A stretch of 64,000 nt of DNA from Niveispirillum sp943371025 (GTDB taxonomy: Bacteria; Pseudomonadota; Alphaproteobacteria; Azospirillales; Azospirillaceae). The stretch is from contig CALRTC020000014.1 in the NCBI GenBank assembly GCA_943371025.1, positions 1 to 64,000 on the forward strand, given 5' to 3'. The translations under genes and the position numbers were made by a program. Below are positions 34,797-42,850 of the stretch, piece after piece. The notes beneath the pieces were generated by a model that saw nothing but the letters and a program-made list of their open reading frames with translations, was not told the DNA's origin and searched no databases. Positions within the stretch are counted from its first letter, which is position 1. Each line of letters opens with the position of its first letter.

Positions 34797-35558
34797 ATGA
34801 CCTCTCAAACCATCCCTCCCGTCATCCTCCCTCCGCCCGTCGAGATGCTGATGGACAAAAACATCAACCGCCTCCGTCATCTGCCGGTCCACCCGGATCC
34901 GATCGTTCCGAAGTCGCACCTGCGCGCATACGGGGTGATCACCTCGGCTGTCAGGTCCGATGGCCAGCTCTTGGAGACGGCCCTCAGCGAAGCTCTGAAG
35001 GCAGCTCCCCACCTTACGGTATTCCGGACCCCCTCCATCTTCATCCCCGGCGAAGTTGACCAGTTCGTCAGCGGTAGCGTCAGCCACGCAGCACTGCTCC
35101 GGTCAGACCTGCACTATGCTGACGGTACCGGCCGCAAGGTTTCACCCGATCTGGTCATCCTCGATGCGGTACGAAAAGCGATCGACTTCCTCGAAATCAA
35201 AAGGGGGCTGACCAAAACCGACGCCGGGAAAACCAGGCAGACGGTCCGGGATCTCCGCTGCCTCCGGCTGATTGCCAGGAGCTATGCGGAAACCACGCTG
35301 AACACGCCAATCTCCGTGACAACGGCCAGCGTCTGCGCGGTACACGGAGCGTCGGCGGTTCCGCCAGACCTCCGGGTCAGTCTCGATGAGCTGGAAGCCC
35401 GATACAATGTCAACCTGAAGTCCGTCATCGAGAACACCTACCTGGAGTTTGGCCGGCGCCTGGAAGCTTTGCTTTTCGAACAGGCGCTGGAAGATGATCT
35501 GCCGAATCTTATGGCGAGCTTCGAACTCATCGAGCCTGCTTCCGTCTCCGTATACTGA
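34797..35558 (+). CDS. Putative PD-(D/E)XK-like protein
   Basis: This 253-residue protein of unrecognised family has a middle segment, about residues 113-150, reading SPDLVILDAVRKAIDFLEIK and then R and G, with a distal KTRQTVRDLRCLRLI. The Asp...Glu-x-Lys spacing matches a PD-(D/E)XK nuclease core. An FtsH-like protease gene follows 360 bp downstream on the same strand, and a divergent XRE gene lies upstream. Nuclease activity is a motif-level inference; no signal peptide or membrane segment is seen. Confidence 0.6.
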   Translation: MTSQTIPPVILPPPVEMLMDKNINRLRHLPVHPDPIVPKSHLRAYGVITSAVRSDGQLLETALSEALKAAPHLTVFRTPSIFIPGEVDQFVSGSVSHAALLRSDLHYADGTGRKVSPDLVILDAVRKAIDFLEIKRGLTKTDAGKTRQTVRDLRCLRLIARSYAETTLNTPISVTTASVCAVHGASAVPPDLRVSLDELEARYNVNLKSVIENTYLEFGRRLEALLFEQALEDDLPNLMASFELIEPASVSVY

Positions 35559-35664
35559 TCGTCCCCAGTTTCATCTCATCCTGTCGTGAACCCTTTACCG
35601 AGTTCTGCATCACATCGCTGGCCGCCGTGATCGTCCTGAAAACCCAGAAAGGGAAGGGATTTGA

Positions 35665-35820
35665 TCACCCTGAGCGCCGCCGTGCGTCACATCCAGGAAC
35701 TCGGTCGCCTGCACCTACTGTTGTGCACGCCTTCTGATCCGTGACCTTCACCCTCACGGCCCCCTTCTCCGCATAGAGCAGTTGCCGCCGCCTCTGGGAG
35801 CCGGCCACTGCCTTCGCCAT
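35665..35820 (-). CDS. Possible small ORF or gene remnant
   Basis: A 51-codon minus-strand ORF begins MAKAVAGSQRRRQLLYAEKG and continues AVRVKVTD. This recalls the start of small helix-turn-helix or ribbon proteins of mobile elements, after which it loses coherence. It may be a decayed regulator. It is the only candidate gene in the 360-bp gap 35559-35918. Confidence 0.25.
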   Translation of the reverse strand: MAKAVAGSQRRRQLLYAEKGAVRVKVTDQKACTTVGAGDRVPGCDARRRSG

Positions 35821-35918
35821 GCCTGCATCATCAGGCGTGCACCCCTATGCCCATCCGCACCGCCCGCCGACCATCCGTCGACGGGAACACCCACCCTTTG
35901 CCTGTTAAGAGGATAACC

Positions 35919-37976
35919 ATGACCGATGCTGCCACCAACGTGCCGCTCACCCTGGCCGTCGCCGCCAAGCGATACAACGCTCAGATCGCCGCTTCCCTCG
36001 AAATGGAACAGCCCTCATGTCCTTTTCCGACAATTACGACTGGCGACTGTGCCGCCGCGTGGGCGCTGTTGGATCGCGGCCTGGCCGCATCCCCGCAGAT
36101 CGCTGATGCGCTGGACAAGGGCGGTTGCCTCATCATTGTTGAGGTCCCCGGACTGGACTGGGTTCGCCCGGTCCGCGAAACGCTGAAGCTCTACATCTCC
36201 GGCCCCACGGAAATGGATGATGCGCAGTTCACGACAATGATGGAGACCTTGGCTCTCGGTGATGACGAGGAAACGCCGCTCCCGGAAGTACCCGAGTCCC
36301 CCGCGCCCCCGGAATGGGTATGGTTCAGCGGGTCGGGCGAGAAGGATAAGCAGTGGGCTCAGCACGATATCGATTCCATGACCACAGCCTTGTTAGGTGG
36401 CAAGGGCGTCATTACACTGACGTCCCGGGTGGATAGCCTGCCGGCAACCGTCAGGCTCGCCCCTGATCACCGTCTGACCCTTCCCGCACTGGACGGCGCT
36501 GCGACGACGGTGGCCGCACACGTGCTGACCGGCCACCATCCCACCATCACCATCGATGATCGCCTCTGCGGCTACCTCACCCCCGACGTCCTCCGCATGT
36601 CACAGCGGTCGGGAGAGGACGGCGATGCCTGGATCCGGCGCCTGCGGTCTTTCGCGAGCCTCGCATCGCAAGCCGTCCCCTATGATGGCCCCAAGTTGGT
36701 CGATCTTCACGGCATGGATGACGCGAAGGCGTGGGGTCTTAACCTCGTCCAAGATCTCAAGGAGTACCTGGCCGGACGCTTGCCCTGGAAGGAAGTTGAC
36801 AGGGGGTGCCTGTTGGTAGGCCCTACTGGCACGGGCAAGACGTCGTTCGCGCGTATCTTGTCAGGGACAGCCGGGCTGCCGCTTGTGACCGGATCGCATA
36901 GCGAATGGCAGGCGGCGGGGCACCTTGGTCTGATGCTAGCGGCAATGCGCCGGACGTTTGAACAGGCACGGGCGCAGGCCCCCTGCATCCTGTTCATCGA
37001 TGAGATTGACGCCTTCCAGGACCGGCAATCCCTGCGGAGCAATCAGAGGGACTATAGTCTCCAGGTCGTCAATGCCCTTCTTGAGGCGACCGACGGAACC
37101 CTCGCGCGGGAGGGGGTTGTTCTGCTGGCGGCAGCCAACAGCCTGTCAGTCGACCCGGCGTTGGTCAGGCCTGGCAGGCTCGACAGGGTGATCGTGGTGT
37201 CCTTGCCCGATGACCAGGCGCTGGCCGGAATCCTGCGCCAGCATCTCGGTCCCGATCATCTCCCCGGTGTTGACCTTCTCCCCTTTGTGTCAGGCATGAC
37301 GGCATCCGGCGCCGAAGCCGAACTGTGGGCGCGTGATGCGAAGCGTAAGGCCCGTCGCGCCGGGCGGCCGATGACGCCCGAGGACTTGGTAGCGGATATC
37401 CCACGGCCTGAAGCCGTGTCCCCCGATCTGCATTTCAGGGTCGCTGTTCATGAGGCTGGTCATGCAATCGCCGCCGCCATCGAGCTGCCGGGCCAGGTCC
37501 AGATCGTCACGGTTCAGGGCGAACATGCCGGTGTTCGATTCGAACTGGGCCAGTTCGACACCGAGGCTGAAGCCCGTGCTCATATCCGCATCCTGATGGC
37601 AGGTCGCGCTGCGGAACAGTTGCACCTGGGAGCGGCTGGTTTCGGGTCCGGCGGCCCGGCAAATAGCGACCTTGCCAGGGCCACCAGCTTGGCAACCGCG
37701 CTGCTGGCAGGACACGGAATGGGTGGGCGTTTGCTGTGGCTTGGTAACGCCATCCCCGAGAATACTCCTTCGTTCCTGTCCGCTCACCCCTCCTTGGCCG
37801 ACCAAGTCAGCCGCATGCTGGCCGAGGAGCATGAACGAGTGATGGCGCTCCTTCAACCGCGCCAGCAGGTCATCGACCAGGTGGCCGCTATTCTGGTCGA
37901 GCGTGGCAGCATGTCGGGTCACGAACTGGAAGAGCTTGTCGCGGCCATGCCCATCAGCACCGAACCGGCACCATGA
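35919..37976 (+). CDS. Soluble FtsH-like AAA metalloprotease
   Basis: This 685-residue protein combines an AAA ATPase domain (Walker A GPTGTGKTSF near 303, Walker B ILFIDEIDAF near 357, second-region RPGRLDRV) with an M41-type zinc protease: HEAGH near 511, and NSDLARAT supplying the third ligand. The first 250 residues are an unrecognised domain. Unlike FtsH it has no transmembrane helices, so it should work in the cytosol. The ATG at 35919 has a GAGGA site. The PD-(D/E)XK-like gene upstream and the mobile context make a defence or regulatory role possible; this is inference. Confidence 0.88.
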   Translation: MTDAATNVPLTLAVAAKRYNAQIAASLEMEQPSCPFPTITTGDCAAAWALLDRGLAASPQIADALDKGGCLIIVEVPGLDWVRPVRETLKLYISGPTEMDDAQFTTMMETLALGDDEETPLPEVPESPAPPEWVWFSGSGEKDKQWAQHDIDSMTTALLGGKGVITLTSRVDSLPATVRLAPDHRLTLPALDGAATTVAAHVLTGHHPTITIDDRLCGYLTPDVLRMSQRSGEDGDAWIRRLRSFASLASQAVPYDGPKLVDLHGMDDAKAWGLNLVQDLKEYLAGRLPWKEVDRGCLLVGPTGTGKTSFARILSGTAGLPLVTGSHSEWQAAGHLGLMLAAMRRTFEQARAQAPCILFIDEIDAFQDRQSLRSNQRDYSLQVVNALLEATDGTLAREGVVLLAAANSLSVDPALVRPGRLDRVIVVSLPDDQALAGILRQHLGPDHLPGVDLLPFVSGMTASGAEAELWARDAKRKARRAGRPMTPEDLVADIPRPEAVSPDLHFRVAVHEAGHAIAAAIELPGQVQIVTVQGEHAGVRFELGQFDTEAEARAHIRILMAGRAAEQLHLGAAGFGSGGPANSDLARATSLATALLAGHGMGGRLLWLGNAIPENTPSFLSAHPSLADQVSRMLAEEHERVMALLQPRQQVIDQVAAILVERGSMSGHELEELVAAMPISTEPAP

Positions 37977-37983
37977 TCTAAGG

Positions 37984-38018
37984 CCACCCATGGGGGGCTC
38001 TTTCGCCCCCGTGGGCAG
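37984..38018 (+). terminator. Terminator-like hairpin after protease gene
   Basis: CCACCCATGGGGGGC pairs with GCCCCCGTGGGC around a TCTTTC loop, 8 bp after the protease gene stop. There is no T tract. The rest of 38019-38321 shows no gene. Confidence 0.45.
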
Positions 38019-38321
38019 ATATCTCCACCATGTCTTTGGTGATGACAGAAAGGGGGCGTCCATAGGGATCGGTGGCCGGCCGCTGCCAAATGGTGACGTT
38101 CGAATGGAGGTTCCGGGCCCCTGACTGACGTACGCCTATTCATATGGGGACGCGATAGATGGTTGGATACCGGCACCGCGCCAAGTCCTAACCAAACATG
38201 CTCAGGGCGCATACATGGATTGCGATCCTTAGGCGTCAGATGAAGGGTGGGCCGGGTCTGGAGGCTGGAGCATATGGCCGTGCGATTGGGCGCATCGCGT
38301 GCCCAAAAGCCAAGGTGCCAC

Positions 38322-38510
38322 ATGATCCATCTCCGCCTCGCTGTTCCACCACCCGCCAACGACGGCAACCAAACGCCGCTCGACGCGTGTGCCGACACGC
38401 TCCATCCTGCGATCCTCGTGGTGGCCGCCGCCCTCGGCCGCAAGATCGCCCGGGACCTGATCGCTGCGGCGACCGCGAACGACAAGCGCCCCAACCCTGA
38501 CGAAGCGTGA
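38322..38510 (+). CDS. Small protein preceding serine recombinase
   Basis: This 62-residue helical protein (MIHLRLAVPPPANDGNQTPL at the start, HPAILVVAAALGRKIARD, then ATANDKRP) resembles small conserved ORFs that often come just before large serine recombinases on alphaproteobacterial elements. Its role is unknown; an excision-control or DNA-binding role is possible. The start has an AAGG site. It ends 52 bp before the recombinase gene. Confidence 0.6.
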   Translation: MIHLRLAVPPPANDGNQTPLDACADTLHPAILVVAAALGRKIARDLIAAATANDKRPNPDEA

Positions 38511-38562
38511 TAGCCTTCCGTTCAGGAAGGTTGCTCCCCCACCCCCGTAAAGCCGGTGACTC

Positions 38563-40227
38563 ATGAGCCTCCGCACCGCCGTGTATGCCCGCTATTCCAG
38601 CGACCAGCAGAGTGCCTCGTCCATCCAGGACCAGTTCCGCATCTGCCGCGAACAAGCCGCCCGCGATGGCTGGCAAGTGATCGGCACCTATCAGGACGCC
38701 GCTATCAGCGGCGCCTCCCTGACCTTGCGTCCCGGGATTCAGGCCCTGCTCCAGGACGCGCAGGCGCGCAAGATCGACATTGTGCTGGCCGAGGCCCTGG
38801 ACCGCTTGAGCCGGGACCAGGCCGACACAGCCATCCTGCATCGGCAGCTCCAGTTCGCCGGCGTCAAGATCATCACCCTGGCAGAAGGCGAGATCAGCGA
38901 ACTCCATGTCGGGCTCAAGGGCACCATGAATGCCCTCTTCCTGAAGGACCTCGCTGCGAAAACCCATAGAGGCCTTCGGGGTCGCGTCGAAAAGGGCAAG
39001 GCCGGTGGCGGCCTGTGCTTCGGCTATGATGTCATCAAGGAACTCGGGCCCGACGGCGAACCTGTCCGCGGCGGAAGGCGTATCAATGAGGCCGAAGCAG
39101 CAACCGTCAGGCGGATCTTTCAGGAATTCGCGCAGGGCATCAGCCCCCGAACCATCGCGGCCAACCTGAACAAGGATGGCGTCCCCGGCCCCAATGGCAG
39201 GCAGTGGGGTGACACGACAATCCGTGGGCATGCGATCAGGGGAACAGGCACGCTCAACAACGAACTCTATTCCGGCGTGCTGGTTTGGAACAAGGTCCGC
39301 TATATCAAGGATCCGGCAACCGGCAAGCGTGTTCCCCGCCTGAATCCAGAAGGCGCCTGGATCAGGGCGGAAGTGCCGGACCTGCGGATCGTGGATGATG
39401 AACTTTGGCAAGCAGTGCGTCAGCGCCAGCAGGCGCTGGCCATTCAATACGAACCGGCCATCAAAGCCAGCCGGGAGGCGCACGCCAACCGGCTGAACGA
39501 CCGGCACCGGCCCAGCTTCCTGTTGTCCGGCCTGCTCAAATGCGCCTGCTGCGGTGACAATTACGGAATCATCACCTACGATCGTTATGGCTGCCTCAAC
39601 CGCTACCGGCGCGGCACCTGCGAGAACAGCCACACCGTCAAGCGCCAGGAGATCGAAGCCCGTGTGCTGAACGGGCTGCGCCACAATCTGGTCTCCCCCG
39701 AAGCCGTCGAGACGGCTATTCGGAATGGGGTTGAACTGGTCAACCGCTCCAACCGTGAACTGCGCGCCCGGCAACTGGATGACCGGCAGGCCCTGGCCAA
39801 GGTGCAGCGCGGCATCGACGCCATCACGGCGGCCGTCGAGGACGGGCTTTACCAGCCCTCCATGAAGGCTCGGTTGGCGGACCTGGAACAGCAGAAGGAG
39901 CAGCTCGCGGCCCGGCTGTCGGAAGCGCCAGCCGTCATGCCCGACATCCACCCCAACGTCGCCGGCCTCTACGCCCGGATGATTGAGCGGCTGACGACGG
40001 CCCTGGAGGATGACACCACCCGTAGCGACGCCATGGAGGCGATCCGGTCGCTGATCGACAAGGTAGTAATCACGCCTGGCGATCGTCGTGGCGAGGTGCA
40101 GGCTGAGCTTCACGGCAAGTTGGCGGAGATCCTGAACGCAACAACCCGTCCAGACGGGGCTGGACGGGTTGTTATAACGTCAGTGGATGCGGGGGCAGGA
40201 TTTGAACCTGCGGCCTTCAGGTTATGA
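38563..40227 (+). CDS. Large serine recombinase
   Basis: This 554-residue protein has an N-terminal resolvase domain with the nucleophile in VYARYSSDQQ (Ser12 or Ser13) and the motif LSRDQADT. A recombinase domain (about 150-290), a zinc ribbon (CACCGDNYG, near 327) and a coiled coil (about 395-470) follow. It catalyses integration and excision. The last residues, VDAGAGFEPAAFRL, are encoded by the antisense of a tRNA-fMet 3' end. So the gene runs into the attachment site, as expected at the right edge of its element. Confidence 0.93.
   Translation: MSLRTAVYARYSSDQQSASSIQDQFRICREQAARDGWQVIGTYQDAAISGASLTLRPGIQALLQDAQARKIDIVLAEALDRLSRDQADTAILHRQLQFAGVKIITLAEGEISELHVGLKGTMNALFLKDLAAKTHRGLRGRVEKGKAGGGLCFGYDVIKELGPDGEPVRGGRRINEAEAATVRRIFQEFAQGISPRTIAANLNKDGVPGPNGRQWGDTTIRGHAIRGTGTLNNELYSGVLVWNKVRYIKDPATGKRVPRLNPEGAWIRAEVPDLRIVDDELWQAVRQRQQALAIQYEPAIKASREAHANRLNDRHRPSFLLSGLLKCACCGDNYGIITYDRYGCLNRYRRGTCENSHTVKRQEIEARVLNGLRHNLVSPEAVETAIRNGVELVNRSNRELRARQLDDRQALAKVQRGIDAITAAVEDGLYQPSMKARLADLEQQKEQLAARLSEAPAVMPDIHPNVAGLYARMIERLTTALEDDTTRSDAMEAIRSLIDKVVITPGDRRGEVQAELHGKLAEILNATTRPDGAGRVVITSVDAGAGFEPAAFRL
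40141..40172. terminator. 12-bp perfect hairpin next to tRNA fragment
   Basis: ACAACCCGTCCA at 40141-40152 and its exact complement at 40161-40172 flank an 8-nt loop. It lies inside the end of the recombinase gene, just beyond the 3' end of the minus-strand tRNA fragment, like the hairpin at 237-269. Confidence 0.45.
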
Positions 40228-40228
40228 G
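40184..40228 (-). tRNA. 3' fragment of an initiator tRNA-Met gene, att site
   Basis: The minus strand reads an anticodon loop CTCATAA (CAU), then a T arm GCAGGTTCAAATCCTGC, an acceptor CCCCGCA and an encoded CCA. The 5' half is absent: sequence beyond 40228 is unrelated. The position before CCA is T instead of the usual A. This is a displaced 3' end left by integration, so it is a partial gene and not a working tRNA. Confidence 0.8.
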
Positions 40229-40360
40229 TTTGAAAAGTATTCATACGACAACGTACTCCTGAATACGTCCAAATCACCTAAATACCTGATAACACTTTTG
40301 ATATTTTGACTTCCCTGTACGATCAGATACCATCATCAGCGTTCCGATTTTATCTCATTT

Positions 40361-40380
40361 GGTAGCTATATGGTAGCTGA
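40361..40380 (+). repeat. Tandem GGTAGCT motifs, candidate integrase arm sites
   Basis: Two GGTAGCT motifs 11 bp apart (40361-40367 and 40372-40378) lie between the tRNA fragment and the integrase gene. The second is in the 14-mer CTATATGGTAGCTG shared with 187-200. The region 40229-40422 holds the att flank and integrase promoter, no gene. Confidence 0.45.
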
Positions 40381-40422
40381 TACCAAGCACCAGGATGACT
40401 CTTTCGGTGATTCTGGAGATGG

Positions 40423-41670
40423 ATGATGGCAAAGCTCTCCAAGCGGTCGGTGGATGCCGCGACTGCCGGTCCGACCCTGAAGGTGATCTGGGATGACGAG
40501 TTGCGTGGGTTCGGCGTCCGCATCCATCCCACGGGTCGTAAGGTCTACATCGTGAAGTGCCGGATCAACGGGCAACAGCGGTTCATCACGATTGGTCAGC
40601 ATGGCCCGGTGACCGCGGAGCATGCGCGGGCACGGGCCTATGAAATCCTTTCCGAAGCGAAAAACGGGCGTGATCCAGCACAGGAACTTGATCAGGCGCG
40701 GAAGGCCCCAACCATGAAGGCGCTGGGACAGCGGTTTCTGGAAGAGCATGTCGCCGTTCGCTGCAAGCCTTCGACCCAGTATGAATATCGGCGGTCGGTG
40801 GAGCTGTTCATCAATCCCAAGATCGGCACTCGCCGGGTCACGGATATCCAGCGCCGGGATATTGCGGAACTCCACCATTCGCTGCGGCACATCCCGTATC
40901 AAGCCAACAGAACCCTTGGCGTATTATCCAAGATGTTCAATTTGGCCGAAGTCTGGGGTCTTCGACCTGACGGCAGCAATCCATGTCTGCATGTGAAGAA
41001 GTTCCTTGAGGAGAAGCGGGAGCGCTTCCTCAGCGCGGACGAATATGCCGCGCTGGGGCGGACACTGGCCGAGTTGGAAACAACGGAATCGGAACCCGTA
41101 TCCGTCATCGCGGCCATTCGGTTGCTGATGCTGACGGGTTGTCGGCTTGGCGAAATCATGACCTTGAAGTGGGCCTATGTTGACTGGCAGGCCAAGGCGT
41201 TCCGGCTGCCGGATTCCAAAACGGGGGCCAAAGTCGTTCTGTTTGGCGACGCCGTTGCCACCGTTCTGCGTGCCATCCCGCAACTGCCGGATAATCCCTG
41301 GGTCATAACCGGCACAAAGGAGGGAGCCAGACTGACAGACCTGCAACCACCATGGCGGCGTATTCGGCATAAGGCGGAGCTGGACGACGTTCGGCTTCAT
41401 GATTTGCGACATTCGTTTGCCAGCGGTGCCTTGTTCCTGGGCGAAGGGCTGCCGATGATCGGAAAGTTGCTGGGCCACACGCAGGTGCAGACCACCGCCC
41501 GATATGCCCATCTGGCACTTGATCCGGTCAGGAGCGCAGCGGAGAAGGTGTCCAGCTTCATCGCCAAACAGGCGGCGATCCCCCAAGGCACCAAGTCGGA
41601 ACGAGGGCGTCGGTTCAGGATTACCAGTCGATGCGCAGTCACCAAATCCGAGTGGCGGGATCGTCGATGA
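40423..41670 (+). CDS. int: Tyrosine-type site-specific integrase
   Basis: This 415-residue protein has an N-terminal arm-binding domain (about 1-90), a core-binding helical domain (about 95-185) and a complete catalytic domain: TGCRLGEI (Arg), HDLRHSFAS (His and Arg), LLGHTQVQTTARYAH (His and nucleophile Tyr). It is adjacent to the tRNA-fMet fragment and the GGTAGCT repeats, so it is the likely enzyme that targets this tRNA. The full active site contrasts with the altered one at 29191-30255. Confidence 0.94.
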   Translation: MMAKLSKRSVDAATAGPTLKVIWDDELRGFGVRIHPTGRKVYIVKCRINGQQRFITIGQHGPVTAEHARARAYEILSEAKNGRDPAQELDQARKAPTMKALGQRFLEEHVAVRCKPSTQYEYRRSVELFINPKIGTRRVTDIQRRDIAELHHSLRHIPYQANRTLGVLSKMFNLAEVWGLRPDGSNPCLHVKKFLEEKRERFLSADEYAALGRTLAELETTESEPVSVIAAIRLLMLTGCRLGEIMTLKWAYVDWQAKAFRLPDSKTGAKVVLFGDAVATVLRAIPQLPDNPWVITGTKEGARLTDLQPPWRRIRHKAELDDVRLHDLRHSFASGALFLGEGLPMIGKLLGHTQVQTTARYAHLALDPVRSAAEKVSSFIAKQAAIPQGTKSERGRRFRITSRCAVTKSEWRDRR

Positions 41671-41727
41671 CACCTGGGCCTGCGTCGCCAAGGACATTGC
41701 AGAAAAGATGCGCGAGGCTGCAGCCGC

Positions 41728-42849
41728 TCAGCGTCGTCGCCACCAGAGCCACAGGCCGGTCAGGCAAAGTCCAGCGGTCGCCAATCCGGCGAAAAGCACC
41801 AGAACCCGGCCCACCATGCCTAACCCCTTGCCTGAGTGTAGCGGATACTGCCAGGCGAAAAACAGATCGCCAGCCCCCTCCCCCCGGTCATGTCGGCGGC
41901 CCGCGATGCTGCCATCGACCATCGACACATAGACCCACAGGCGTCCGTAGTCGTCCATATCGCGTTCATCGAACAAGCGGACGCCATAGACGCCCAAGCG
42001 ATGCAGCAGCACGACGCTGTCAGCCTGCCCTCCCGCCAACGCGACGGCCTGTTCCACGCTGACCTCCGGTTTGGATACCGAATGGGATGGAAAATGCTCA
42101 TGTAGACGTTCCGATACCGGAATAAGCAGTCGGGCGGCATCCCGCGTCTGCTCGTGCCAGACCAGGGTCACAGAGGTGATGGCCAGTATCAGCGTGACCG
42201 GGAACAGCCACAAACCGCCGGCCCGATGCAGGTCGAACAACCATTTCAGGCTGAACCTGCGCCCAGCCACCGCGAAGGATGCCCGCCATTTGGCAAAGGC
42301 GGGGAATGAAAGTGCCGCAGCAATGACGTGATCAATGATCCAGAAAAGAGCCATCAGGCCCAGCACCCAGGCAACGACCGGCCCCAACATCAGATCCATA
42401 TGCAGGGCGTAGAGTGTGTCCATCAGATGCCGGCGGTCAAACGACAGGACCTCTGTCTGCCGCCAGCCCAGCACGGACCCGTCACGCGGATCCGCGAAAA
42501 GCTGTACAGCGACCGCCTCGCCGCCACCGATCTCCGCGGTGCCGATCACGGCGATAGCGTCACCTGCGCGGTTGGGGATATCCAGGAAGCGCGCGGTGAA
42601 GCCCGGCAAATGCTGTGACGCCGCCACCAATGCCTGGTCCAAGGCTGACGGACCATCGTGGAAGGACACTGTCCGCCAGTCCGGGTTAAGCCAGCGGTCC
42701 AGTTCGTCGTAGAAGGTGATTGCCGATCCGGTCAGTGCCAGCGGCAACAGCCAGAGGACAGCCAGCAGCCCAAACCAGCGATGCAGCCGCCGCGCCAGGG
42801 GACGCCATCGCCAGGACGACGCCCCCGTTTCTCCAACCGCCTTGCCCAT
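41728..42849 (-). CDS. PepSY-type membrane reductase
   Basis: This 373-residue protein has four to five transmembrane helices and the PepSY-associated pattern: LARRLHRWFGLLAVLWLL at the start, LHMDLMLG and FDLHRAGGLWLF in the middle, and a C-terminal LCLTGLWLWW helix. Conserved His could bind heme. Such proteins are thought to reduce ferric siderophore in or near the inner membrane. It starts 1 nt after the TonB receptor stop, in the fec-like operon. The ATG at 42849 is preferred over a long upstream extension. Confidence 0.88.
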   Translation of the reverse strand: MGKAVGETGASSWRWRPLARRLHRWFGLLAVLWLLPLALTGSAITFYDELDRWLNPDWRTVSFHDGPSALDQALVAASQHLPGFTARFLDIPNRAGDAIAVIGTAEIGGGEAVAVQLFADPRDGSVLGWRQTEVLSFDRRHLMDTLYALHMDLMLGPVVAWVLGLMALFWIIDHVIAAALSFPAFAKWRASFAVAGRRFSLKWLFDLHRAGGLWLFPVTLILAITSVTLVWHEQTRDAARLLIPVSERLHEHFPSHSVSKPEVSVEQAVALAGGQADSVVLLHRLGVYGVRLFDERDMDDYGRLWVYVSMVDGSIAGRRHDRGEGAGDLFFAWQYPLHSGKGLGMVGRVLVLFAGLATAGLCLTGLWLWWRRR

Positions 42850-42850
42850 C

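Noticed and set aside
38236..40113. 625-codon minus-strand ORF opposite the serine recombinase
   Set aside because: It is an antisense frame; the plus strand encodes a complete recombinase.
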